Of a DNA stretch of 64,000 nucleotides, positions 19,567-29,275 are shown piece by piece. The stretch spans positions 510,334 to 574,333 of the forward strand of contig JAGGDC010000002.1 in the NCBI GenBank assembly GCA_020809425.1, given 5' to 3'. This stretch comes from Candidatus Synoicihabitans palmerolidicus. GTDB lineage: Bacteria > Verrucomicrobiota > Verrucomicrobiia > Opitutales > Opitutaceae. Within the stretch, counting starts at the first letter, position 1, and the number at the start of each line of letters is the position of its first letter. The position numbers were made by a program, and so were the translations under genes. The notes under the pieces are model-generated. The model saw only the letters and a list, made by a program, of their open reading frames with translations, searched no databases and had not been told where the DNA came from.

Positions 19567-19938
19567 TTAAAGGCGGCCCAAGCGCCATCCTGCCCACGTT
19601 GCGACCAAACAAACGAGCATCGACGACACCGCATAAGTCAGGGCCGCGCCCCATTGTCCGTTCCGAAATTGTTCGAACGTCTGCCAACTGAAACTCGCAA
19701 CCGTCGTAAACCCGCCGCAGAACCCGATCGCCATAAACCCATACCAGTGCGGTTGCTCGCCCACGGCTTCCCCCATCCGCCCCAATACCAATCCAATGAT
19801 CAACGACCCCACCACGTTGGCCGTCATCGTCCCCCACGGCAGACGTCCCGCCGGAACCCATTCCCCTACCAAGGCCCGCAACATCGATCCACCTGCCCCG
19901 CCCAGGCCGATCATCAAGAGTTGCGGTAAGGAGATCAT
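19567..19938 (-). CDS. crcB: Fluoride exporter CrcB/Fluc
   Basis: A small membrane protein of 123 residues with four hydrophobic helices, forming a dual-topology dimeric fluoride channel. The family signature is visible as TANVVGSLIIGL and GFCGGFTTVASFSWQT. In most members the second motif reads GGFTTFSTF, whose two Phe residues line the fluoride path; here the first is Val. The start overlaps the end of the upstream amidase gene by 4 bp, so the two are translationally coupled. No fluoride riboswitch was seen because the gene lies inside a cluster. Confidence 0.9.
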   Translation of the reverse strand: MISLPQLLMIGLGGAGGSMLRALVGEWVPAGRLPWGTMTANVVGSLIIGLVLGRMGEAVGEQPHWYGFMAIGFCGGFTTVASFSWQTFEQFRNGQWGAALTYAVSSMLVCLVATWAGWRLGRL

Positions 19939-20943
19939 GGGGACCTTTGAACCGTGAGAACTTGATTCGCGTAGGCGATGACTCCGTTGGCCACCGCTTG
20001 AGTAACTTCACTGCAATAAGGCTCGCTGGCAATCTTCTGCGCTTCTTCCTCGTGCGATAAGTACCCTGCCTCCACGAGCACGGCCGGACACTCCGCCAGT
20101 CGCAACACCGCAAACCGCGCTCGTTTCAATCCACGATCCACCGGGGTCAACTTCTCCTGCAACGCTTCATGCACTTCGAAACCGAGGAGCCTGTTCCACG
20201 CATCATAACGATTCCCCGGCTCATCCACGTCATCACTCGAGTGCGCTTCGTGACTGGAGGTGGATCGCTGATGCCAGGGCGTCATCACATAGGTCTCCTA
20301 CCCCCTTCACCGTCTTTTTCCCCGCTGCATTAAAGTGTCTGCTCACAAAAAAATCGGCACCCGCTTCCTTCCCCACCAACGCCCGTTCCGCCAAACTCAG
20401 ATAAGTATCATCACGTCGGGTATAAACCACGTTGTACCCCTGCTGACTCAAAATCCCGCCTATCCGCTTCACCACATCGATCGTAAACGTTTTCTCCTTC
20501 AGCTTCCGCCCCGCATTTGCCGTCCCGCCATCTTTGCCCCCGTGCCCCGCATCGAGCACGATCGTCTTCACCTCACGGGCGGTCGCCCGGTAAATCGAGG
20601 GGCTCAACAACGGCGCCAAAACCTTCTCCGCATCGATCCGATCGATGGCCCATCCCGTTTCTGTCGCAATCACCTCGGACCCCATGAACACGCGCTGCCC
20701 GTTGTAGCTGATTTCCCGCGAATCCACTTCCATTTCAATTTGGGTCCACGCGCAGGTAAAACTAGGCCGCTTCCCTGGCGTTATCCACTCGGCCGCCAGG
20801 CCATAACACCCCCAAAATACATCCAAATCCAGATACGCCTGATCCCCCACCGCCATCACGGTGTCATCCCGAGTGGCCGGAAACGACTCGTCCGCCTGCA
20901 GGAACACGCTTCCCCAGAGAGCGCCCAAGATAAGCGCCCCCAC
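19935..20943 (-). pseudogene. N-acetylmuramoyl-L-alanine amidase (Amidase_3), frameshifted
   Basis: Zinc amidase that cleaves the peptide from MurNAc in peptidoglycan, acting outside the cytoplasmic membrane. A hydrophobic start (GALILGALWGSVFLQADESF) is followed by a stalk domain and the catalytic domain IVLDAGHGGKDGG, KEKTFTIDV and SRHFNA. After a one-base insertion near 20290-20300 the frame resumes as MTPWHQRSTSS and later VLVEAGYLSHEEEA, which holds the last zinc-ligand/Glu region. All catalytic motifs remain, so this is a recent single frameshift or a sequence error. The start codon is uncertain (GTG at 20943). Confidence 0.8.
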
Positions 20944-21062
20944 CCTCCAGTATGCTGGCTTCAGTCCACCCGGATTCCAGCGGCAACCACTGCCCCATCA
21001 CAGTGGGTCAGGATGCCTCGGCCGACTCGGACGAAGCAGCGCCGTCCTCAGCCTTGCCGCCT

Positions 21063-21698
21063 TCAGTCTCCTTCGGGCGGGGTCACCTTCGAATGGAAAT
21101 ACTTCAGCTTCCGCTTATTCGACGGATGCGGGGTAATCATCACGTTGATCTGCCGCCCGTTGAGTTTCGGTTCACCATCTGCGTGACCCATGCCGGAAAT
21201 CTCTTCGATCGCCCTCACCATCACTTGAAACCCGATTCCCGTATGGGCCATCTCGCGCCCCCGGAACTTCAACCGCATCTTCACTTTGGAGCCTTCATTC
21301 AGAAACTCCTCCGCATGCCGCAGTTTCGTAATCAAATCGTGATCATCAATACGAGGCGACAACTCGACTTCCTTGATCTTGCTGGCCGTGACCTTCGAAT
21401 TGGATGACTTCTTTTGCTCCTCATAGACGTACTTGCCGAAATCCATGATTCGGCAAACCGGCGGTGACGCCTGTGAGGCAACCTCGACCAGATCGAAGTT
21501 GAATTGCTGCGCCAAGCTCAACGCCTTGTCCGTCTGCATGACCCCAAGCTGCTTGCCTTCCGGGGAAATTACCCGAATCTGGGGAACACGGATCCGCGAA
21601 TTACGGCGGATATGAGCATAGGGGTCGTTATTGCGGCGGAAGTTTCCGCGTCCACCGGCACGGCGTTTACCGCCGCCAAAAGAAAAGGATGTAGCCAT
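21063..21698 (-). CDS. infC: Translation initiation factor IF-3
   Basis: IF-3 binds the 30S subunit, prevents 70S association and checks the initiator tRNA. The 211-residue protein has a Gly/Arg-rich N-terminal extension (KRRAGGRGNFRRNN), the N-domain RVPQIRVISPEGKQLGVMQT, LVEVASQASPPVCRIMDFGK, and the C-domain KLRHAEEFLNEGSKVKMRLK and FRGREMAHTGIG. ATG 21698 is used rather than a rare AUU. rpmI and rplT, often downstream, are absent. The frame is intact. Confidence 0.95.
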   Translation of the reverse strand: MATSFSFGGGKRRAGGRGNFRRNNDPYAHIRRNSRIRVPQIRVISPEGKQLGVMQTDKALSLAQQFNFDLVEVASQASPPVCRIMDFGKYVYEEQKKSSNSKVTASKIKEVELSPRIDDHDLITKLRHAEEFLNEGSKVKMRLKFRGREMAHTGIGFQVMVRAIEEISGMGHADGEPKLNGRQINVMITPHPSNKRKLKYFHSKVTPPEGD

Positions 21699-21863
21699 CA
21701 AATAAGGTTCAACTCGAAGTAAATCGTCACGCTTTTCACTCCGCCTTAACTGGAAGACAACAACGAAGTCACAACAATTCGAAAGCAGATTGCTTCCTGT
21801 GACCGCCACAAAGGCCGACATTTCCGCCGTTCAAAACACCCGCGGCGCTCCACTGCAACCCAA

Positions 21864-22256
21864 TCACACACTAAAGCTCTCACCGCACGAACAGCTCGTT
21901 TTGGCATTTGGGTTGGAAAATTTAAACCCACCCGCAATCAGTTTCGCCGAGTAGTCCAATTCGGTCCCTTTGAGATACAGCGCCGTCTTGGCATCAACCA
22001 AAACCAGGGCTCCAGCCGACCGCACCAAGATATCGCCCCTCCGCGCCGCCGCCACAAAACGCAGTTTATAACTCAACCCATTACAGCCTCCGCCCGTGAT
22101 CGCGACGCGCAAAAAATCCCCCTTTTGCTCCCTGGCCACCAGCGCATTCACTTTGCTCCCGGCAGCTTCGGTCAGGCGCACTAGGTTCTCATTGCCCTCC
22201 CGCACCCCTTCGGGAAGCACGGTGGCAGGCGGCGGCGTAACGGTGTCGATTGACAT
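21864..22256 (-). CDS. A-type Fe-S cluster carrier (HesB/IscA/ErpA family)
   Basis: A 130-residue carrier that hands Fe-S clusters to apoproteins. The three ligand cysteines are present: Cys58 in ITGGGCNGLSY and Cys122/Cys124 in TSCSCGESF. The ATG at 22256 is chosen; an in-frame GTG 12 bases upstream (22268) is an alternative. An acidic N-terminal tail precedes the family domain. It is divergent from the gene at 22378 and heads the minus-strand cluster with infC. It probably works with the SUF system encoded at 7760-12070. Confidence 0.88.
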   Translation of the reverse strand: MSIDTVTPPPATVLPEGVREGNENLVRLTEAAGSKVNALVAREQKGDFLRVAITGGGCNGLSYKLRFVAAARRGDILVRSAGALVLVDAKTALYLKGTELDYSAKLIAGGFKFSNPNAKTSCSCGESFSV

Positions 22257-22377
22257 GGAGGGTGTCACTATCGGGCCATTCGTCCGGAAATCAAGTCACC
22301 TCTCCCCATCTTTGTCCCGGCATGACATAGCATTCGTTCCGCTTGTCGCGGTTCGGACGCTCCGCTAGCCTATACCG

Positions 22378-25300
22378 ATGCTTCCGTTCTACCGACGCGC
22401 TCTCTTGCTGCTGGTGAGTGCTCCTTTGGTCTTGGTTTCGCTCCATGCCGCGACCCCGTCCCGCACTCCACCCTCCGTTTACGAGACCCGAATTGCACCT
22501 CTACTCACATCAGCACGAGAGGCGCTCGCCAACCGGGCGGACGCCACCTCAAACACGGAGCACAACGCCTCGATTCTGTTGCGGGAAGAAGTCCACTACC
22601 AGGATATCGACGGGATCTGGTATCGCGTTCACCATGACATCTCTTTTGCTCACAACGACTCCGCCCAATCCGCCATCGGTTATCGCACTTATTCCTACGA
22701 CAAGGACCGCGAGTCCATCTTCCTTATCTCCGCTCGCACCCATCGTGAAGACGGCTCCATCCAGGAGGTGGCCGATTCCGGTGCATTTATCCAAGCCCCT
22801 CAATACCTCGTCGCTTCCGACCTCTATACGAGTCAGGAGGCACTGAATCTCATCTTTCCGTCCGCCCAAGAAGGAGCCGCCACCGAGTCGATCGTTCTGA
22901 TACGCGTCGCCCAACCGGTCTGGGATGACCAGTTTGCCGATCGATTCACTTTCGACACGTTCTGGCCCTCCCAGTTGGCCCGTTTGGTCGTGGACGCCCC
23001 CCCCCGCCACCGCCAGGCGATTCAGTATCCATGAAAACAGTGCCCGGATCGTCAGCCACGAACAGGTCGATGCAGGCGAGGAGCGCGTGCACCACATTTG
23101 GCAGTCCCGCAATCGCCCCGCTCTGGCATGGGAGGAGAACGCGCCTTCCGCCGAGTTTTTTGCGCCCACCGTGTGACTCACCACCGTGTCCGGATGGGAC
23201 GATGTCGCAGCTTGGTTCCGCAGCTTGCTCGTGGATCGCGACGATCTTGGGCCAGAGCTGCTCGTGCAAGTGGACCGCTGGCTTGCCCATGATGCCGATC
23301 GCGACACGACCATTGCCACCCTCTTCGAGCACGTCGCCAACGACGTGCGCTACACTGGCCTCGAGTTCGGATTGGTCGGCTATCAACCCTACGCCTGCAA
23401 CTAAGTTTGAGCCCAGCGATACGGCAACTGCAAGGACAAGGCCAACCTCCTGTGCAACCTGCTGGCCGCTCGCGGAATCACCGCCCATGTCGCTCTCTTG
23501 AAATCGTTCGGTCACGGCCTCGTGAACCGCGACAACCCGTCGTGGGATCAATTCAACCACGCCATCGTCGCCCTGCCCCGCGAGGACGGAGGCTACGACC
23601 TGCTCGACCCGACCATCGAACTCGCCGCCGCCGGCGACCAGAGCCAGTCTCAAACGGAACGCGACATCCTCATCGTGAAACCTGATCGCGGAGCATGGTA
23701 TCGGGTTTCAAACATCGAGGAACAGCAGATCGAGACCTACGGCGATTTGAAGCTGAGCTCCGACGGTAGCCTTAGCGGCTGGTTCACCCTATCGGCGACC
23801 GGCATTTCCGCTGCGCAATACGCCAGCTATTACAATGCTTGGGACGACGCCAATCGGCGGCAGATTTTTGCTGAATTCGTCGATGGATTTATTCCCGGAG
23901 CCGAAGTCATCGACATCGACTACACGCCTCTCGAGCACGCGGTCAGTAACTTTCCCCCTGCGCGCCTGCATTGCCCGAGCCTCGGGCCTCGGCGACGACG
24001 ACAGTTTGGGCAGCTTGCGCTTTCCGTTCTCTGACGACTGGCTGCCCGACGCATCGGCCCCAGAGGCGCGCAAGCGGCCCTACCGCAGCGATCGCCGCCG
24101 CTACCGTCATCACGGGCAGGTGCAATTGCCCGCGGGCTATGCGCCGACGATCCTGCCCTCGCCCTTCACCGCCGAATCTGAGATCGCAACCTTTCGAGTC
24201 TCTTTGGCTCTCGATGACAATACCGTGCGCTATGACCTCTCGCAAGAGGCGCTGAAAACCATCCTGCGACCGGACGACTACGCCGTATACCAGAGATCGG
24301 TGCGGTCCCTCCAACACTGGCTCGAACAATCCGTTGCCCTTCGCCGGGACAACTCCACCTCAGCGACCATCGCAGACCGTTCGCCCAATGAGTCAGCAGC
24401 CGCCTTGCTGGAGGATTTCCCGATTCTTTCCACCGGGGAAGGACAGTTGGCCTTGCTCGAAAGCCTCTATCCCGAGGGCCATGACGACGTCCGTAGACGT
24501 GCAGCGTTGCAACGACCCTCAGTGGTTCCCCGACCAAGCGGATACGGTATTCACCGCCTCACTCTACCTGCTCCAACTCGAAGCCGGTGAACAGTGGTCC
24601 ACCGCTCACGTTTCCCAAGTGAATGACCTGTTAGAGCGTTTCGGATCTCGCCTCCCCCAAACCATCCGCAGATGGGGCCAGTTCGTTCGTGCTCAAGTCC
24701 GTTGGAGCGCCACCAAGGATCCGGCCGCGATAAACGAGCTGCAGGAGCTCGCCGCCAACCACGCTCTCTATGACTACCGTCGCGGTTGGAGCGCCTGTGC
24801 CGCCGGCTTGTACATGGCCGAGACCGGCCCGCGCGCCGCAGTCGAATACCTCATCGACTACGCCGCCTTCGACTGCGATGCCCAGACGACGATCAATGGC
24901 GAGATCGCCTCTCGCATCCTTGCTTCCGCTACCTCCGAGGTTCTCCCGCGCTGGCTCGACAACCTACGTGTGCTGCACCCCGCTGAGTTTCACGCCATCG
25001 TCACGCCCGCTTTGTTACGAGCCGTAATCGAGAGCGACTCGGTCGAAATCGACCAAATCGAACCCTTCACCGCCGCCCTCAAAGCCGCGCTCACCGCCGA
25101 TGAACTGACCTACTCAGACACGACGATTCGCATCAATCTCGCCACCGAGGCACTCGACAATGTCATCGAAGTGCGAGGCGGTTGGCGCGAGGCCTATGCG
25201 TTGATCGACGCCCTCTGCGCACAGCCGCCACTCGATTGGATGGACCCCGGACCCGCCGACAAATGGGCCTCCTCGATCGAGATCTACCGATTCTTCAATA

Positions 25301-25625
25301 CGCAACAAGCCGAGCGTGACCCGCACGCAATGTTCAACGCCGGTCTTAACCAGCTTAGGTTCCACCGCGAAAATTACGCTGCGAGTGCCAACGCGCTGAA
25401 TTGGATAATGTGGATACTTCGACGAAATTCGCAGGGCAACGAGGCACTGATCGACCGGCTGGGAGAAGTGGCCCTCTCTTTCACCGGGGCGAAGCCTCAA
25501 TGCGTTTGGGAAACACCGCCGAGGCGATCGAGGATTTGTCCATCGTAGTAGACAAAGTGGGTGATTCATGTGACCGCCTCGACGCCCTTGCCCTCATGGA
25601 GGAAGCGAGCACCACATCCAAGTGA
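22378..25625 (+). pseudogene. DUF3857/transglutaminase-domain exported protein, multiply frameshifted
   Basis: A large protein of about 1080 residues is spread over several frames. It opens with a signal peptide (ALLLLVSAPLVLVSLHA). It then has a DUF3857-like beta domain (LREEVHYQDIDGIWYRVHHD), a transglutaminase-like domain with the expected Cys in YGNCKDKANLL near 23420, His in FNHAIVALP and Asp in LLDPT, and a long C-terminal helical TPR-type region. Breaks lie near 23010-23030, 23180, 23400, 23950-24000, 24500 and 25420-25550, including a C-rich run at 22999-23008. Function is unknown; such proteins are exported and common in Verrucomicrobia and Bacteroidetes. Confidence 0.7.
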
Positions 25626-25733
25626 CACACGGTCGTGCCCGGAGCGATCTAGGTCACAGTCATCCATTATTTGGTTTTTTCGCGCAAAGGGATGTAAGAA
25701 ACCCCCGCCGGTGAGCGTCTGATAGGGCAAAGG

Positions 25734-26232
25734 ATGACCCGACAACAGCAACACGACACCTTCGTCGCCTGGATGAGCGACCATCTCGGCATCCTGCACA
25801 AAGTGGCGCGTTCGTTCTCGGACGACGCTGCCGCTCAGGATGATCTGGTGCAGGAAATCCAGATCGCGGTCTGGCACTGCATCCCCCATTTTGGCGCGGG
25901 CAGCAAGGTGTCTTCCTACATCTACCGCATCGCGCTCAACCGCGCCATTTCCTGGGTGCGTTGCGAACGTGCCTACCGCCGCAAACTCGATTCCTTTGAG
26001 CAAATCGCCGCCCCCGTCCCCCCCCTCGGTGGTGGAAGATCCACGTCTCGAACTGATCTACGCCGACATCCGCCTGCTCAAGCAAGCCGACCGCGCGCTC
26101 ATCCTGATGCAGCTCGACGGGTTCAACTACGACGAGATCGGCCAGACCTTCGGCCTCTCCCCTTCCAATGTCGGTGCCCGCCTCACCCGCGTGCGCCAAA
26201 AACTCGCAGCCAACCTCAAAGAAAAAGAATGA
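25734..26232 (+). pseudogene. ECF-type RNA polymerase sigma factor, frameshifted
   Basis: Region 2 is clear (DDLVQEIQIAVWHCIPHFGA and SYIYRIALNRAISWVR), and region 4 follows (ADRALILMQLDGFNYDEIGQ then LSPSNVGARLTRVRQKL). Between them the frame changes at an eight-C run, 26018-26025, in the flexible linker. The total of about 165 residues is normal. The stop codon overlaps the next start as ATGA, so the downstream membrane protein is coupled and may be its partner. A run-length change of one base would restore the gene. Confidence 0.75.
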
Positions 26233-26834
26233 CCATGAGCCTTGATGAAATGGAATCTACTTGGAGCGCCCAACCTATGCAGCAGGGGGCCGACTCAGAA
26301 ACGACCCGCCGTATCTCCAAAATGGGGCGCAGTCTCCGCAGCCAGTTGCTGATCTCATTTGGCTCGCTCGCGATCACCCTCCTGGTCTTTGCATCGAAGC
26401 TTCAAAAAATCGGTGCTGATCCCACCCGCACCTTCGCCAACTCATTCTGGGACCTCACCCTCGTGCTCGCGGGGGTGGCCTGCGCGGGATTCGGAGTGAG
26501 CTGTGCGCTACGTTTCCGTCGCGAATTTCGCGCCCTCGGGCAGGACACGCGGCAATGTCTCGAGCTTTTGATCAGCAACGTTGACGAGGAGATCCGTTCC
26601 ATTCGTCGCGATGGGCCGCCCATGTTCGCCCTTTATCTAGTGCTCATGATTTTCGCCAAGTGGCAGTCGATTGATGCGGGGTTCGAATCTCGATGGGAGT
26701 GGGGATTCATCGTGGCTGTAGCGAGTATGCTCACCGTGGTCGGAGCCGTGCTCCGCCACCGACTGCGCGCCTTCCTGGTCCCCCGCCGGGCGGAACTGGA
26801 AAACGTGCGCGCTCAGTTCACGGAAGCCTCGTAA
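26229..26834 (+). CDS. Membrane protein coupled to the sigma factor
   Basis: A 201-residue protein with an N-terminal cytoplasmic segment and about four hydrophobic helices (LISFGSLAITLLVFA, FWDLTLVLAGVACAGFGVSC, PPMFALYLVLMIFA, FIVAVASMLTVVGAVL). The start ATG overlaps the sigma-factor stop (ATGA at 26229-26232). No zinc anti-sigma motif is visible. An anti-sigma or sensor role is inferred only from position. It is intact even though the sigma gene is frameshifted. Confidence 0.65.
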   Translation: MTMSLDEMESTWSAQPMQQGADSETTRRISKMGRSLRSQLLISFGSLAITLLVFASKLQKIGADPTRTFANSFWDLTLVLAGVACAGFGVSCALRFRREFRALGQDTRQCLELLISNVDEEIRSIRRDGPPMFALYLVLMIFAKWQSIDAGFESRWEWGFIVAVASMLTVVGAVLRHRLRAFLVPRRAELENVRAQFTEAS

Positions 26835-27740
26835 TCACGCCGACAATCGGCGCGCCAACTCGACCGCCCGGGCGAAACTCGTGATGTCGGCACGGCCTTG
26901 GCCCGCGATACCAAAAGCAGTGCCGTGATCCGGACTGGTGCGCACGTGCGGCAGGCCGAGGGTCACGTTCACCGCATTGTCGAAGTCGATCGTCTTGAGC
27001 GGTCCAAGACCTTGATCGTGGTAGAGTGCGACCACCGCATCAAAATCTCCCCTGAGCGCGCGACCAAATACCGTGTCTCCCGGCAAGGTGCGTGAGAGTC
27101 CCGGGATCTCGCCCCGCAGTCGATCCAGCCACGGATCAATCATGTCGATTTCCTCGCGTCCCAGCACGCCTCCTTCGCCCGCGTGAGGATTGAGTCCGCA
27201 GACTGCTATTCGCGGTTGAGCGATTCCATCCGCCTTGACCAATTGCGCCGCCGCGCGCGCCGCTCGTTCGAGCACCGCCGAAGTGAGCGCCGACGCCACG
27301 TCACGCAGCGGGATATGCCAGGTGGCCAAGGTCACGCGGAGGTGATCCCCCCGAAACGCCATCACCGGATCCCCACCCCACTCCGCCGCGAAAAACTCCG
27401 TTTGCCCCGGATGCGGATAACCGACCGCCGCAAGCTGTGCCTTGCTGACCGGGCCCGTGACGACTCCCGCAAATTCGCCGCTCACACAACCCGCCGCGGC
27501 AACGCGCATGGCTTCCCATGCCAAAACCGCGCCGTCCTCATCGGGTCGCCCCGCCACAGCCCGATACGCCGCCGTCCCAACCGCCCACTGGTTCACCCCC
27601 GAGGGCAGTATGCTCAACCACGACGGAGGTCCAATCATCACGACATTCTCCATCTGCTGAGCATGATTGCACACCCAGCCCCCAATGATCTCCGGCCCCA
27701 CCCCCGCAGGATCGCCACAAGTGATTGCGAGCGGCTTCAT
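26835..27740 (-). CDS. pdxA: 4-hydroxythreonine-4-phosphate dehydrogenase
   Basis: NAD-dependent enzyme of the DXP-dependent vitamin B6 pathway, 301 residues. The entry motif is ITCGDPAGVGPEI, and metal-binding histidines are in ATWHIPLRDV, CGLNPHAGEGG and ALYHDQGLGPLK. The C-terminal RTSPDHGTAFGIAG is family-specific. It overlaps the upstream lpxA gene by 4 bp (ATGA at 27737-27740). Family members with the usual GHTE motif differ slightly here (HPGQTEFFA). The frame is intact. Confidence 0.93.
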   Translation of the reverse strand: MKPLAITCGDPAGVGPEIIGGWVCNHAQQMENVVMIGPPSWLSILPSGVNQWAVGTAAYRAVAGRPDEDGAVLAWEAMRVAAAGCVSGEFAGVVTGPVSKAQLAAVGYPHPGQTEFFAAEWGGDPVMAFRGDHLRVTLATWHIPLRDVASALTSAVLERAARAAAQLVKADGIAQPRIAVCGLNPHAGEGGVLGREEIDMIDPWLDRLRGEIPGLSRTLPGDTVFGRALRGDFDAVVALYHDQGLGPLKTIDFDNAVNVTLGLPHVRTSPDHGTAFGIAGQGRADITSFARAVELARRLSA

Positions 27741-28459
27741 TCCGTTCCCTGTTCCCGACCGCGCCGAGGGCGCGCCAGGGGTCGTTTGCCATCAGAAAAA
27801 AACTCCAAAAACGTACGCGCCTGCTCCGACTGCGCGTCCGGCCGCAAGGTCGCCGCCATTGCACGCATGTTGCCCACCGGCTGCATCACCGCCCGATAAG
27901 CTTCCTTAAGTTCACGCATCACCTCGCACGACCACCCCCGGCGCTTGAGTCCCACGAGATTGAGCCCCGCCACCGCATTGCGATCTGCTACGACGCAATA
28001 CGGCGGAACATCCGAGATGATTGGCGCCACTCCCGCCACCATCACCACGGCGCCGCTCCGACTAAACTGATGCACTGCCGCATTGCCGCCAATAAAACTA
28101 AAGGCTACCATCTCAACGTGCCCGTCCAGCAGCGCCCCATTGGCCAAAACCACATCATCTGCCACCGCGCAATCGTAACCGGCGTGGAAATTGGCCATAA
28201 AGAAACAACGCGCTCCCACCTCCGTGGCTCGATCCTCATAAATGGATCGATTGAGGGTCACCCCTTCGCGCAAGGTCGAATCCGCCCCCACCCGAACCCA
28301 GCTGGGCGTTTTCCGATCGAATGCCAGGTATTGAGGATCTCCTCCCACCACCGCTCCGGGATGCACCACCACGCGGTCTCCTACTTCCGCCCATCGCGTG
28401 ACGACTGCCCCTGGCGTGACTTCGACATCAACGCCGAGCTTCGCGCTATGGATCCACAT
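27737..28459 (-). CDS. lpxA: LpxA-family acyltransferase (UDP-GlcNAc O-acyltransferase)
   Basis: A left-handed beta-helix hexapeptide-repeat protein of 240 residues. It matches LpxA, the first enzyme of lipid A synthesis, in VVGGDPQYLAFD, LREGVTLNRS, LLDGHVEM, IGGNAAVHQFSRSG and NLVGLKRRGWS. The catalytic segment, AHIAHDC in E. coli, reads FHAGYDC, so the general-base His125 is Tyr (codon TAC). RGT after the VT motif is RSI. It may be a divergent paralogue or have altered activity. It is coupled to pdxA and intact. Confidence 0.75.
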   Translation of the reverse strand: MWIHSAKLGVDVEVTPGAVVTRWAEVGDRVVVHPGAVVGGDPQYLAFDRKTPSWVRVGADSTLREGVTLNRSIYEDRATEVGARCFFMANFHAGYDCAVADDVVLANGALLDGHVEMVAFSFIGGNAAVHQFSRSGAVVMVAGVAPIISDVPPYCVVADRNAVAGLNLVGLKRRGWSCEVMRELKEAYRAVMQPVGNMRAMAATLRPDAQSEQARTFLEFFSDGKRPLARPRRGREQGTE

Positions 28460-28493
28460 GGGCTCCCGGATGTATCATCGTTGCCATGACGCG

Positions 28494-29117
28494 TTAGATT
28501 CGCGAGCGCCGCTCACCCGTCAAGAGATCCAGCTGACTGTCTCGCAACAGATCGTAGTTTTTCAAAATCCGGATCACCTGCAGCGTATCGCTTTTGCGGT
28601 AATTACGGTTCACCTCAGTCTTGTCCATCAGGTCCATCAACATCGCCCGGAAGGAGATGATCCCATCCACTCCACGTTCCTTCAACAACGCTACACTCTG
28701 CGAACGATACGGTTCCTGCGTGGGCAACCCGGGAAGCACCAATATCTTCGACGGCTCGTCCTCGCCCAGCTCGCTGCCTTCCTCCGCTAGGAAAAGACAA
28801 CTCACCTCCTTGATCACTTGATCCTCGAGAAACCGCAAAATCTCCGGTGACCCTTTTAACGTGGCCGCAGAAAAAACCCCCGTGTGCCACGGTTTCACCG
28901 CCACCACCGCGCGATGCAGAAACGGCAACTCCGATGGAAACAGGAAATAATCCGGTTTCCGCGACGCTCGCTTCCACCCGGGATTATAGACCAGTAAATC
29001 GATCTCCTCTTCCGACTGCTTCTTGCGCAACTGGACCTGATACTTGCGCCCTTGGCGCACCAGAAAGCCACTCTGCTCAAAATACTCCCTCACAATTCCT
29101 TCATCGATCGCGGACAT
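28494..29117 (-). CDS. Conserved hypothetical protein
   Basis: An intact 207-residue cytoplasmic protein of unknown function. It begins MSAIDEGIVREYFEQSGFLV and contains EEEIDLLVYNP at about 37-47 and AVVAVKPWHTG near 70-80. The spacing of an acidic Asp strand and a following V-K strand recalls restriction-endonuclease-like folds, but no full PD-(D/E)xK motif can be claimed. The C-terminal half has LLKERGVDGIISFRAMLMDL. It lies between aroB and lpxA on the same strand. Confidence 0.6.
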   Translation of the reverse strand: MSAIDEGIVREYFEQSGFLVRQGRKYQVQLRKKQSEEEIDLLVYNPGWKRASRKPDYFLFPSELPFLHRAVVAVKPWHTGVFSAATLKGSPEILRFLEDQVIKEVSCLFLAEEGSELGEDEPSKILVLPGLPTQEPYRSQSVALLKERGVDGIISFRAMLMDLMDKTEVNRNYRKSDTLQVIRILKNYDLLRDSQLDLLTGERRSRI

Positions 29118-29275
29118 GGCTACGAACTACCTGACTCCCCTCTCAAAGACACTAAAATAGACTCTCTGCCCAATCGCGTACCTCACTTTTTGTAAATTCA
29201 GATTTTCGCGGCGTAATGTGGTGAGTCTAAAACCTTCTGACTACCCCCTCCAATCCATCTTGGCCGCTTTCTACA

